Assembly (NCBI RefSeq): GCF_037975445.1 | Contig: NZ_CP150254.1 | Span: 5,268,001-5,332,000, forward strand | DNA length: 64,000 nucleotides | Reading direction: 5' to 3' | Source: Peribacillus sp. FSL P2-0133 | GTDB taxonomy: Bacteria; Bacillota; Bacilli; Bacillales; DSM-1321 | Shown here: positions 17,202-25,094 of the stretch, one piece after another | Layout: the number at the start of each line of letters is the position of its first letter | Position numbering within the stretch: position 1 is the first letter of the stretch | Translations under genes and position numbers: made by a program | The notes under the pieces: generated by a model | Told to the model about the DNA's origin: nothing | What the model saw: the letters and a program-made list of their open reading frames with translations, nothing else | Database searches by the model: none

Positions 17202-17663
17202 CTATAAAGCCCGATCTATTAAACTGGCGGATACCGGTTCGATGCCCATTTCCCTCGACCAGATGGACAGCTGGCCTATATGGTGAATTTCGTGTGCTAT
17301 CAGATGGCGCAGTATCCTGCCTTTTTCGTATGTCCCCTCCATCCATGATGGCTGAATCATTCCATTCTCATCATCAATTGAATGCGAGAATAAATAGTCC
17401 ATGACCTCAGAATGATAACGGATAGATAGATCTTCCACTTTTTCGATCGTATCATAAGCGTCCAAATCGATCGCGACATCAGGCTTCCCTTGTATGGCCT
17501 TGATCCAGCTGCATTCGACATCGATAATATGGGCAAGAGTCTTCAGTATATTGCCCATCCCTCCTGTGCGCTGCCGTTTCAGTTCCTCACTCGGTATGGC
17601 CCTGCACCATTTGAACCACTCACTTCGCACCTGCCAGTTATAAATGAATAATGTCAACATCAT
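17202..17663 (-). CDS. DinB/YisT-like four-helix metalloprotein
   Basis: Member of the DinB superfamily, often small-thiol-dependent S-transferases or of unknown role. The 153 residues show the three-histidine metal site: LKTLAHIIDVECSW (first His), then LRHLIAHEIHHIGQLS with two more. The start ATG at 17663 has AGGGG five bases upstream and lies nine bases after the stop of the acetyltransferase gene, so the two are co-transcribed. It is not the DNA-damage gene in particular; the name is that of the fold. Substrate unknown. Confidence 0.82.
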   Translation of the reverse strand: MMLTLFIYNWQVRSEWFKWCRAIPSEELKRQRTGGMGNILKTLAHIIDVECSWIKAIQGKPDVAIDLDAYDTIEKVEDLSIRYHSEVMDYLFSHSIDDENGMIQPSWMEGTYEKGRILRHLIAHEIHHIGQLSIWSREMGIEPVSASLIDRAL

Positions 17664-17671
17664 CCCAGCCC

Positions 17672-18502
17672 CTAACTCTTTGTCGTCCCTTTGTATTGAT
17701 AATAATCCTGTCTTTGGATGGTTTTGAATCCACAAGATTCATAGAGTCTTAAAGCATGCTCATTAGTCGCCTCGACCTCGAGAAAAATATCATATCCCAG
17801 CTGGCATTGTTCGGCTACTACCTTTTTCAATGCCTTTCTGCCAAGTCCTTTTCCCTGGTATTTTGGCAAAATGGAAAATCCGTAAATCCATGCTTCCCGG
17901 TCTGAGTGATCAACACGGATCTTACCGACCGCGCGGCCATCCTTTTCAATCATCATAGTTTTCAGAGTATCCTCATATAGGATGCGCTGATAATAATCCT
18001 TCGCCTCTTGTTTCGTAAATTGAAAACATTGAATATCCAGCTGAATTTCCGTTTTCTCATCATCTCTCCTTGAAGGGCGAACGACTGCATCGCCATAATC
18101 GTCAAGCTCCGTTTCGGACCACTTCATTTGAAACTCAGAAAAAGCAAACTCACATGGGAGCTGTTTCAAAAATCCTGTCCCTGAATCGGATTGGGCAGGT
18201 GAGTTCAAGAGAATCAACTTATAGTTGCGCTCCACGGCACTCCTTATAGCCTCTTCCAGCAGCTTTGTAAAAATGCCTTGCCTCCGGTAATCAGGATGCA
18301 CCATCCCGCATATCTCCACTTTGTTTCCGAAATCGTAAAGACCAATAAAACCAACAAGCTTCAATCCATCATAGTGAAAAAAGTCATTCTTATGCACACC
18401 ATTTCGACTGCGAAGCGTTTCCCAGTTCAGCTTTAAAGTAAAACCTTCACGTTCACATTCTTGCTGTAGGATTCGAATATCTTCTAGCTGTTTATCCTTC
18501 AA
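17672..18502 (-). CDS. Tandem GNAT acetyltransferase
   Basis: N-acetyltransferase with two GNAT folds. The first (about 25-130) has VHPDYRRQGIFTKLL, the second (about 150-270) has ILPKYQGKGLGRKALKK and the C-terminal pattern NEHALRLYESCGF, which is the intact acetyl-CoA site. I favour the TTG start at 18502, with AAGGGGTGG five bases upstream; a GTG three codons earlier would overlap that site. It heads a two-gene operon with the DinB-family gene. Double-GNAT proteins include mycothiol synthase and antibiotic acetyltransferases; the substrate here is unknown. Confidence 0.85.
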   Translation of the reverse strand: MKDKQLEDIRILQQECEREGFTLKLNWETLRSRNGVHKNDFFHYDGLKLVGFIGLYDFGNKVEICGMVHPDYRRQGIFTKLLEEAIRSAVERNYKLILLNSPAQSDSGTGFLKQLPCEFAFSEFQMKWSETELDDYGDAVVRPSRRDDEKTEIQLDIQCFQFTKQEAKDYYQRILYEDTLKTMMIEKDGRAVGKIRVDHSDREAWIYGFSILPKYQGKGLGRKALKKVVAEQCQLGYDIFLEVEATNEHALRLYESCGFKTIQRQDYYQYKGTTKS

Positions 18503-18759
18503 ATTATCCACCCCTTTTCCATATTATCAGTTTATTACCAAAAAATAAGAAAAGCAGCACCCTTTTACTTGGATGCCGCATACTATTCATAAGTTTATTG
18601 ATGAATGTTGTTTTTTTAAAAGTATTTTCACTTTAATCCATAAAACTAAAATCGTACGAGGGGAGGATTTCCTATCTAATTCCATTGTCGGATGAATTAT
18701 AGTAGTAAAATGATTCCAAATGACGATTATTTTTTACCTATTTTGTGCTATATTCCAAA

Positions 18760-18868
18760 TAATGGTTTACCATTATTTTACTTGAGTTTAAAGGAGGGAT
18801 TTAACTAAGTCATGATTTTCAGAGTACCCATTTCTTTATACCCGAATTCCGGACCCTTTTTAGAATAG
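18760..18868 (+). other. Hairpin, ribosome site and 18-codon frame of unclear meaning
   Basis: A perfect inverted repeat AAATAATGG-TTTA-CCATTATTT near 18760-18781 is followed by a full AAAGGAGGG (about 18790-18798), but the first ATG (18812) is 13 bases on and opens a frame of only 18 codons. No larger protein is encoded on this strand before the minus-strand yvrJ gene. It could be a leaderless remnant or a regulatory RNA. The remaining part of 18503-18913 shows nothing I can name. Confidence 0.25.
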
Positions 18869-18913
18869 AATCCGAAATTCGGTGTTTATCACCTGGCACA
18901 TTACGTCCTGAGG

Positions 18914-19078
18914 TTATCGTTTTTTCGTTTTATGAGCGGACTTTTTTAAGTTCTCTACGTCCGTTGTCAGTTCTTTTAATTGTTTACCGAAGCGGAAGAG
19001 CAAAAACATAGAAACGACGAATGGATAGCCAAATTCGCTAACTAATGAAACCCACATACTAGCATCCTCAATCATCAT
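18914..19078 (-). CDS. yvrJ: YvrJ family small membrane protein
   Basis: A 54-residue protein: MMIEDASMWVSLVSEFGYPF, a single membrane helix (VVSMFLLFRF), then a basic and charged tail (KQLKELTTDVENLKKS). This is the YvrJ family. The start ATG at 19078 is preceded by AAAAGGGGTGAAGAGG. It is divergent from the sigO-rsoA genes. In B. subtilis yvrJ is transcribed by the SigO-RsoA RNA polymerase next to oxdC and yvrL; here oxdC and yvrL do not follow. Its function is not known. It is too short for routine gene callers but has convincing start signals and family match. Confidence 0.85.
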   Translation of the reverse strand: MMIEDASMWVSLVSEFGYPFVVSMFLLFRFGKQLKELTTDVENLKKSAHKTKKR

Positions 19079-19163
19079 CCTCTTCACCCCTTTTCTTGTA
19101 TCTGATATCTAAAGTGAAACTTGTTTAAAAAAATCAATCTAGCACTATTGATTTATGGAAAAA

Positions 19164-19177
19164 AGAACGAATGTTCC
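19164..19177. promoter_or_regulatory. LexA-box-like palindrome upstream of sigO
   Basis: AGAACGAATGTTCC matches the Bacillus SOS consensus CGAACRNRYGTTYC at 13 of 14 positions and lies directly before TATAAT (19180-19185), 58-71 bases upstream of the sigma gene. It could be a LexA operator or part of a SigO-type promoter; the sequence alone does not tell. Confidence 0.35.
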
Positions 19178-19234
19178 TATATAATTGATTTATTCCCCTT
19201 GTCTTTCACTTTATTAATTAAAGGAGGGATAACA

Positions 19235-19858
19235 ATGAACCAATTAACTTCTCATTTTTTTTCTCATTCATTGGAGTTTCTGCAGCAACAGTACTCATCT
19301 TTCTTTGAACAACCGATCATTCAAGTATTTTTACAGAACCCAGAGCATTTAAAGATTTTCACTGAAACTCTTGATTCCCCTTCAACCTACAACATTGGTC
19401 ATCTGAACGAGACTTTCAAAATTTTCTATTACCGGGCTAAAGTATACAAATACATGTGCTCCTTAATTTACTTTTTCTCTGTTGATTTTGATAAAAGGGC
19501 ACGGAAGCAGCGGGAACGCTATCGAATGGTACTTGATGCGACACCAAGGGATACTGGCGGATTGATCGATCTAATCGGCACCTTGGACGGTCAACTTGAA
19601 AAGATGGGGGAAACGAATGAACTCGCTTCACACATAAGTGATGAAGAGATGATAAAAGCCTTGAAGAAGTTAACAGCCAAACAAAGCCTGGTATTGACCA
19701 TGATCTTTTCCTACGGCCTATCCAACAAGGAAATTGCTGCCTATTTCCATGAGTCGCCACAGAATATCTCAAGCATCCGTAAACAAGCTTTAAAAAAACT
19801 TCGAAAGCACTATATGGATGAGGTATATGTTAGAAAGGAGAAAAGCCATTGTGGATAA
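19235..19858 (+). CDS. sigO: RNA polymerase sigma factor SigO (sigma-70 family, region 4 subunit)
   Basis: The 207-residue protein resembles B. subtilis SigO (YvrI), which directs transcription only together with the co-sigma RsoA. The C-terminal part (about 140-200) is a sigma region 4: MIKALKKLTAKQSLVLTMIF followed by the helix-turn-helix LSNKEIAAYFHESPQNISSI and RKQALKKLRKHY. The N-terminal half is helical and lacks a normal region 2 core. I start at the ATG at 19235, with AAAGGAGG seven bases upstream; an in-frame start 114 bases earlier lacks one. rsoA overlaps its end by 8 bases, and yvrJ is divergent. No anti-sigma gene (rsiO/yvrL) is seen nearby. Confidence 0.85.
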   Translation: MNQLTSHFFSHSLEFLQQQYSSFFEQPIIQVFLQNPEHLKIFTETLDSPSTYNIGHLNETFKIFYYRAKVYKYMCSLIYFFSVDFDKRARKQRERYRMVLDATPRDTGGLIDLIGTLDGQLEKMGETNELASHISDEEMIKALKKLTAKQSLVLTMIFSYGLSNKEIAAYFHESPQNISSIRKQALKKLRKHYMDEVYVRKEKSHCG

Positions 19859-20069
19859 AAAACTGTCAAAAGAAGAATTGTTGGATCTCATAGACTCTTT
19901 GAATCCTAAAATAAAAAAATCGTTAAAAAACACGAACTATCAAGACCGAAATGATCTGGAGCAAGAAATTAAACTCAAGATCATTGAATCATATGAAAAA
20001 ATCGCAGCAATCGAGGCCCCTAATTTTGAGGAGTTCCTTGCAGAATTCTTTACTAAGCAAAAACAATGA
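19851..20069 (+). CDS. rsoA: Sigma-O co-factor RsoA
   Basis: A 72-residue protein with LSKEELLDLIDSLNPKIKKS, then NTNYQDRNDLEQEIKLKIIE. This matches RsoA, which in B. subtilis supplies the region-2-like part of the two-subunit sigma factor and contacts core RNA polymerase and the -10 element. I take the GTG at 19851, which gives the family-like N-terminus MDKKLS and has AAAGGAG ten bases upstream; it overlaps the sigO stop by 8 bases, so translation is probably coupled. A strong bidirectional terminator follows four bases after the stop. Confidence 0.85.
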   Translation: MDKKLSKEELLDLIDSLNPKIKKSLKNTNYQDRNDLEQEIKLKIIESYEKIAAIEAPNFEEFLAEFFTKQKQ

Positions 20070-20072
20070 AAA

Positions 20073-20114
20073 AATACCAAGTCCAGAGCAAGGATGCTGG
20101 ACTTGGTATTTTTT
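20073..20114. terminator. Bidirectional terminator
   Basis: AATACCAAGTCCAG (20073-20086) pairs with CTGGACTTGGTATT (20097-20110) with T tracts on both strands. It separates rsoA from the convergent acylase gene. Confidence 0.85.
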
Positions 20115-20123
20115 CTCTGAATA

Positions 20124-22493
20124 TCAGTATGATGGTTTCAATGTCAGCTTATCCCCTTTTGGATCATCCATTGTGGTCTTGTGATAAGTACCTTCTGCCC
20201 AATCATCAAGCTGATCATGGTACCACTTACTTTTAACGTTACCTGATTGACCCGGGCCAACGAGGTGATATCCTTGATTCATGTCGGCTAGGTCGATGAC
20301 GAATCTCCAGGAGCCACCGTGATTAACGGTTCCATCATCTAAAAATGCCGCCGCCTGTACGGTGACACTGCTACCGCCTACCGGTATTCCGCCGCCGCTG
20401 TTAAATAAATAATTTAACGGGACTACACTCGATAGCGGGTGGTTAAACCTGACCTGATGATAGTCTCCCCATTCCCAATCAGTTATATCGTCACCTTGTG
20501 ATTCTTCAAGATCCGTTAACGTCATCTGTAACGACTTGGCAAGCACCTGCTCAAGTCCGCCTGCCTCTTCAATCCAAGGGCCCGGTTTACCGTCCAGCGC
20601 CCGCCTTAGTAGTTCATCAACGGCCGAACGCCTTCCATTAAAGAGGTTGAGGGTTTCTTCCGGTATTTCTTCCGTAAGCAGAACATCCCCTATTTTTTTC
20701 ATCCAGACATTGAAAATCATCGGTGCCGCTTCATCAACGGAATCAATATGATTCCATTTCTTCAGAATCGTTAGTGCCTGGTCTTCCTGTTTCCCCGATG
20801 GACCTTTCAATACATCCACGAATTGAGGAACAAACTCCTTGGCTTGCAAATTCACCTTATCCATCTGCAGGCTTTGCATATCCTCTGCCGTAAGCCTTTT
20901 ATTGGCTTTTAAAAACTCCTGTATCCTCATCTGACGGTACGGCTGTGCCCAGTTATTGCTGATGTGGTAAGGGTAATCATCCGAGATGACTTTATTATTC
21001 GCTGTCGAAATGAATCCCTCTTCCGGATTCACCGTTTTTGGAAGTTCATCAAAGGGAATAAAGCCTTTCCACTCAAATTCATCCGTCCAGCCAGGTACAG
21101 GCAGCATACTATCGCCTTTTTTCCGGATTGGGATTTTCCCATTCGCCTTATAGGCAATGGTCCCATCGGTTGAGGCAAAGACGAAATTCTGTGCCGGCGT
21201 TTCGAATTTCAAGAGGGCCTTTTCGAATTCTTTCCAGCTCCCCGCTTTATTCATATTCAGTACCGCTTCAAGCTCGGCGGATGGATCAAGTGCCGTCCAC
21301 CTTAATGCAAGCACGGTATCTTTTCCGCTTTTCCCGGCAAACTCGGAGACCACAGGTCCATGGCGGGTAACCGTCACTTGATAGTCAAGTGTTTTACCAT
21401 CCTTCACCTTGATGGGTTCGTCCAAGATATCGGCTTTTTCCCATTTACCTTTGTAGGAGAATTCTTTCTCGTTTTCCGGGTTCCTCCTCTCGATATACAG
21501 ATCCTGAACATCAGGACCGGTATTGGTCACACCCCAAGCGACCTTTTCGTTATGACCTAGTATGATTCCCGGAATCCCCGCAAAAATAACACCGCTCACA
21601 TTGACTGACGGGGCCTCCAAATGCATTTGATACCAAACGGATGGTGTAGCTAATCCCAGATGGGGATCATCCGCCAATAACGGCTGACCGGAATCCGTTT
21701 TCTTGCCTGAAACGACCCAATTATTGCTGCCATTGAATTCATAAGGAATAACGGCCCCGGCAAAACTTTTTTCAATATCCAGTTCTTCCTTGCTGATGAT
21801 ATATGGAGCGTTCTTTGGATAATCAGGAAATAAATCATATGCTTTTTCCTTTGGGAACGTTTGCAGCAAATACTGCCTAAACGCCTGATCCTCCCAGTTC
21901 CCGCCTAAATCAAAGGCCATATATTTACCGATGGTCAGCGAGTCGACGGGTGTCCAAGGCTCTGGTTCGTATCCAAGCAGAGTGAACTCCGCCGGCCATT
22001 TCCCATTCTCCTTCAATTCATCGATATAAAGATTTACCCCCTCGGCAAACACATCCAAGGCTTCTTTCCCATCACTTGAATATGCTGCATAAGAGGCTTC
22101 AGCCGCCCGCCTCAAGCCAAGTGTGCGGAAATACTTATCATTTTTGACGGTTTTCTCACCAATCACTTCACTCAATCTTCCTGACGCCTGACGCCTGCTT
22201 AAATCCATTTGAAATAAGCGGTCCTGTGCTTGGATATACCCTTGGGCTAAATACAAATCATGTTCATTCGCTGCGTTGATATGCGGGACCCCACTTGAAT
22301 CCCTCACCACCGTAACCGGTTCCAAAAGACCTGGAAGCGATATATCCCCCTTTGTTTCCGGCAAGGATCTTGAAAGAAATACATTTGCAGCTATCAAAAC
22401 GGACAGCAAAAGAATAATCAGGATACCAAAACTCCATAGCGCACGCTTTCTCCACTTCCGTTTTGGCTTTTGCTGAGGTATGGCAACTTCCAT
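20124..22493 (-). CDS. Penicillin acylase family protein (Ntn hydrolase), membrane-anchored
   Basis: Amidohydrolase of the penicillin G acylase/AHL acylase family. The 789-residue protein starts with a basic region and one membrane helix (about 18-40), so the enzyme faces outward. The alpha-chain part has VTVVRDSSGVPHI and AQGYIQAQDRLFQMDL. The autocatalytic cleavage site and new N-terminal Ser of the beta chain are in GSNNWVVSG (about residue 242), with the oxyanion and binding residues in ADDPHLGL and WGVTNTGPDVQDLY. I start at MEVAIP (22493); 49 upstream codons in frame are repeat-rich and lack a ribosome site. The natural substrate is unknown; N-acyl-homoserine lactones or acylated amino acids are typical. 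Monocistronic. Confidence 0.87.
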   Translation of the reverse strand: MEVAIPQQKPKRKWRKRALWSFGILIILLLSVLIAANVFLSRSLPETKGDISLPGLLEPVTVVRDSSGVPHINAANEHDLYLAQGYIQAQDRLFQMDLSRRQASGRLSEVIGEKTVKNDKYFRTLGLRRAAEASYAAYSSDGKEALDVFAEGVNLYIDELKENGKWPAEFTLLGYEPEPWTPVDSLTIGKYMAFDLGGNWEDQAFRQYLLQTFPKEKAYDLFPDYPKNAPYIISKEELDIEKSFAGAVIPYEFNGSNNWVVSGKKTDSGQPLLADDPHLGLATPSVWYQMHLEAPSVNVSGVIFAGIPGIILGHNEKVAWGVTNTGPDVQDLYIERRNPENEKEFSYKGKWEKADILDEPIKVKDGKTLDYQVTVTRHGPVVSEFAGKSGKDTVLALRWTALDPSAELEAVLNMNKAGSWKEFEKALLKFETPAQNFVFASTDGTIAYKANGKIPIRKKGDSMLPVPGWTDEFEWKGFIPFDELPKTVNPEEGFISTANNKVISDDYPYHISNNWAQPYRQMRIQEFLKANKRLTAEDMQSLQMDKVNLQAKEFVPQFVDVLKGPSGKQEDQALTILKKWNHIDSVDEAAPMIFNVWMKKIGDVLLTEEIPEETLNLFNGRRSAVDELLRRALDGKPGPWIEEAGGLEQVLAKSLQMTLTDLEESQGDDITDWEWGDYHQVRFNHPLSSVVPLNYLFNSGGGIPVGGSSVTVQAAAFLDDGTVNHGGSWRFVIDLADMNQGYHLVGPGQSGNVKSKWYHDQLDDWAEGTYHKTTMDDPKGDKLTLKPSY

Positions 22494-22615
22494 CGCTTCA
22501 TCTTCCTCTCCCCTTAAAACTCTCTTTCTTTCTATTTTAGATATTCCGCGTTTATCCCCATCTTTCCTACCAACTTCCTTACATTCTCTCTTTTTATTTC
22601 CAAAAGGTTGGAAAG

Positions 22616-22730
22616 GCGCAAGGTCGGACTTTACTCGCACAAGGACGGATTATTCCGAGCAAGGTCGAATTAGTGCCGTAAAGTCGAATCATCCCACTTA
22701 TAGTTGAATTACTACCGCGAAATTGTACCG
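22616..22730. repeat. Degenerate 20-bp tandem array, six units
   Basis: Cores AAGGTCGGA (22620), AAGGACGGA (22641), AAGGTCGAA (22661), AAAGTCGAA (22680), ATAGTTGAA (22700) and AAATTGTAC (22720) recur every 19-21 bp. Similarity fades from left to right. It lies between the 22789-23226 gene and the acylase gene, both minus, and fills most of that gap. Confidence 0.65.
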
Positions 22731-22788
22731 ATAAACTTTGAATCAAATGCAAAAACACCGATACAATGTATCGATGTGGCAGGGGATG

Positions 22789-23226
22789 CTAGCTATTTGC
22801 AAGAATGTATTCAATCACTTTATCTGCATCGTCTGTATAAAAGAGAGCCTTATCAAAGTCATGGGCCGCCTTCGTCTCGGCTTCCATGTATTCAATCGGG
22901 GAAAGGAGTCCAAAGAGTCTCTTCCATTTGTTGGTTTTCTCCAGAAGTTTTCTTTCCCTTTTTATATCCTCTGGTATGAATTCATTAATGATAAAACACG
23001 GGTCGGAAAATGAAGGGTCCTGAAAACGTTCGTTCAAGGCTCGCAATTTATCCCGATCCCATTCCACCCTTACCAAGTCCGATATGACCGAGACATTTTG
23101 GACTGAGTCGAGGATGCGTTTGGACAAAACATCATATTCTTCATCCTCCAGCCCTTTATCCGTCATGATTCCTACACAATACCATTTTTCGTTATGATCA
23201 GGTTCTTCACTTTTCTTGAAAAACAC
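22789..23226 (-). CDS. Hypothetical cytosolic protein, 145 aa
   Basis: Not recognised. It begins FFKKSEEPDHNEKWYCVGIM and alternates charged helices with strands; no signal, membrane segment or catalytic motif stands out. It starts with GTG; AAGGTGG lies seven bases upstream. The acidic, lysine-rich composition and WYCVGIMTDKG start recall small proteins that accompany stress regulators, but this is only an impression. It follows the RsbR paralogue gene on the same strand with a 180-base gap. Confidence 0.75.
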   Translation of the reverse strand: MFFKKSEEPDHNEKWYCVGIMTDKGLEDEEYDVLSKRILDSVQNVSVISDLVRVEWDRDKLRALNERFQDPSFSDPCFIINEFIPEDIKRERKLLEKTNKWKRLFGLLSPIEYMEAETKAAHDFDKALFYTDDADKVIEYILANS

Positions 23227-23404
23227 TCTTCATCCACCTTCCTTACACGCTTTACATGTCCTATTTAATACAAATGAAGATCAACATGTCCGCCGACGTC
23301 ATTTCACTATAACATGGAGAAATGGCGATGGGCGATAAAATATGAATGCTGCTGGAATGTTAGCCTGACATAGAAAAAAGATACCCTGAAAAAGGATACC
23401 TCCA

Positions 23405-24268
23405 TCATACTGGCTGAACAGCCAGTCCCCTTTGTTTAAACAGATATTCCAGAGCCTTCCTGAACGATAGAAAGGCTTTTACCCGATTTGCAAAATCAAG
23501 TGTGACGATCTCTTTCACGACATCAGGAGTAAAGCCGACAAAAATCGTTTCCGTACCCATCAACGCCAGTGCCCCCACTAATTGATCCAGCAGGGAGAGC
23601 ATATTGCTTTCCTTCGTAAAGGTAATTCCCGAGAAATCCATGATTATTACTTCCGCATGCAAATCTGCACATTTTTGCAGCACAGTCGATTGCATCGACT
23701 CCATTCTCCAATCGTCAATGCGTCCGATCAATGGCAAGAGCAGCACATCCTTTAATACGGTCTGAACGATCGGGGTGGACAGTTCTTCCATGACTTCTTG
23801 GTTTTCTTTTATCTTCCGCAAAGAATCGTTTGCCATTTTCGCCATTTCTTTATAATGATTCACGTAACTGATACTTACACAGTGTATGAATTGGTCCAGG
23901 ATTGCATCTATTATCGAGCTTGCCTTTAGCAGAATTTCGATGGAGTAATAGCGATTGCTTACTTCTTCTTCAATGAAACTCCAGAAAAGATTGCGTATCA
24001 GCTGAGCTTCCTCAATATTCTTATCTAAAGGAATGCCCATATCCACGATGCGCTTACCTATTTCCATACCCGTTATTTTCATACTTTCCATCGCTTGTGC
24101 CTTTCCATGAATCAAGGCATCTGCATGTATTTGAATAAGCTTTGACCGTACCTCTTTACTCGTTTCAAAATCATAGAGCGGTTCCTCTTCTTCAAACAAC
24201 TCGATATGCTCCACTAAGATATATTTAAATTTTTCAATTTTTTCACCGATCATTCTTAATTCTTCCAT
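23405..24268 (-). CDS. RsbR-type stressosome paralogue (RsbRD-like, STAS domain)
   Basis: Component of the stressosome that controls sigma-B. The 287-residue protein has a variable helical N-terminal sensor domain (about 1-155; globin-like in relatives) and a C-terminal STAS domain (about 165-275) with EELSTPIVQTVLKDVLLLPL and VIIMDFSGITF. At the place where RsbR proteins usually have the phosphorylated Thr after the DxxG turn (VVDT), I read TKES, so that site seems altered. The ATG at 24268 has GGGAGG five bases upstream. It is divergent from a small gene with a sigma-B promoter. YqhA/RsbRD is the closest B. subtilis type by feel, not by alignment. Confidence 0.85.
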   Translation of the reverse strand: MEELRMIGEKIEKFKYILVEHIELFEEEEPLYDFETSKEVRSKLIQIHADALIHGKAQAMESMKITGMEIGKRIVDMGIPLDKNIEEAQLIRNLFWSFIEEEVSNRYYSIEILLKASSIIDAILDQFIHCVSISYVNHYKEMAKMANDSLRKIKENQEVMEELSTPIVQTVLKDVLLLPLIGRIDDWRMESMQSTVLQKCADLHAEVIIMDFSGITFTKESNMLSLLDQLVGALALMGTETIFVGFTPDVVKEIVTLDFANRVKAFLSFRKALEYLFKQRGLAVQPV

Positions 24269-24359
24269 ATGGACCTCCCATACAGGGCTTTTATACATTT
24301 TATCAAATAATGAATGGTTAAGGATATAAAATCATTCTATTACCAATATGATAGTAGAC

Positions 24360-24385
24360 GTTTACCCTTTTCTACATAAGGGTAT
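24360..24385 (+). promoter_or_regulatory. Sigma-B promoter
   Basis: GTTTAC (24360-24365) and GGGTAT (24380-24385) are separated by 14 bases. This fits the sigma-B consensus GTTTAA-N12-15-GGGTAT with one mismatch. It is 28 bases upstream of a small gene (24413). Confidence 0.72.
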
Positions 24386-24412
24386 TATGATATATAACTT
24401 GGAGGGATTATC

Positions 24413-24556
24413 ATGAAAAAAGATCAAAAAGACTTTGAATCTGAAAACATGAGCGATTTAGTCGAACTCATAAACAGTAAGAATAACAGCCGCAGAATCA
24501 TGGATGTACTTCGGCGTAATAAAAAGGATAAAAGTAAAATCAAAGATAAAAAATGA
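24413..24556 (+). CDS. Small basic protein, 47 aa, probable general-stress gene
   Basis: A 47-residue lysine-rich protein (MKKDQKDFESENMSDLVELI, then a basic tail ending KIKDKK). It has a full GGAGGG ribosome site seven bases before the ATG, a sigma-B promoter just upstream and a terminator just after, so it is a complete transcription unit although too short for standard gene calling. It is divergent from the RsbR paralogue. I recognise no family. The acidic helix followed by a basic tail could suit a small regulator or nucleic-acid-binding protein, but that is a guess. Confidence 0.7.
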   Translation: MKKDQKDFESENMSDLVELINSKNNSRRIMDVLRRNKKDKSKIKDKK

Positions 24557-24588
24557 AAAAGCCCAGTCCAAAACGGTCTGGGTTTTTG
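24557..24588 (+). terminator. Terminator of the 47-aa gene
   Basis: CCCAG-TCC and GG-TCTGGG arms followed by five T residues, directly after the stop codon. Confidence 0.7.
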
Positions 24589-24601
24589 AGTGGATAAAAA
24601 A

Positions 24602-24638
24602 AAGAGCTGAGTTGCTTTATTATGCAAACCCAGCTCTT
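24602..24638 (-). terminator. Terminator of the 24662-24991 gene
   Basis: AAGAGCTG (from 24602) pairs with CAGCTCTT (to 24638), with an inner GC-rich extension; a long T run follows on the minus strand. Confidence 0.65.
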
Positions 24639-24661
24639 CCGTCATTAAATATTGATAGCCT

Positions 24662-24991
24662 CTACCTTTTTCTCCGGATTTCCTTCACATGGTTCCCTTC
24701 AGTAGTAATATAGACTGTTTCATCAATTTTGTAAGTTAAATAACGGTCACAATCAATTTCCAACGTTTTCCCATTGTTGAATTTCATTGCGCAATTGGAT
24801 CCCTCTTCGGTTTCCGTCACATCAATGACTTCGTTCGTCTTAAAACCGACTGCCTTGCCATCGGAGAAATGAGGATAATATTTTTCAACAATCTCCACCT
24901 TTTCCAATCTGCCCGGACTTGTTAAGTATACAACGAATAATATAATTAAAACGGCTATTAACCCAATGAGAATTACTGCTTTTCGTTTCAC
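24662..24991 (-). CDS. Hypothetical single-pass membrane protein, 109 aa
   Basis: A short basic N-terminus and one hydrophobic helix (AVILIGLIAVLIILFVVYL, about 5-23) anchor an extracytoplasmic domain of about 85 residues with alternating strands and two cysteines (NCAMKF, EIDCDRY) that could form a disulfide. The start is a GTG, with GAGGG about 12 bases upstream, which is a loose spacing. It has its own terminator and no operon partner. I do not recognise the family. Confidence 0.7.
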   Translation of the reverse strand: MKRKAVILIGLIAVLIILFVVYLTSPGRLEKVEIVEKYYPHFSDGKAVGFKTNEVIDVTETEEGSNCAMKFNNGKTLEIDCDRYLTYKIDETVYITTEGNHVKEIRRKR

Positions 24992-25094
24992 TCTATCTAT
25001 TACCCTCTTCTCTTATCAATCTATTATTCAATATCCATTTTCACTAGATTATATTCAGGATTCCGGAAAAACATGATAGAAAAGATCATTTTAT

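Noticed and set aside
22494..22640. N-terminal extension of the acylase by 49 residues
   Set aside because: Very basic, partly overlaps the tandem repeats, no ribosome site; the ATG at 22493 starts directly before the membrane anchor.
23340..23404. Terminator after the RsbR paralogue gene
   Set aside because: The GATACC motifs there are direct, not inverted, repeats, so no stable hairpin forms.
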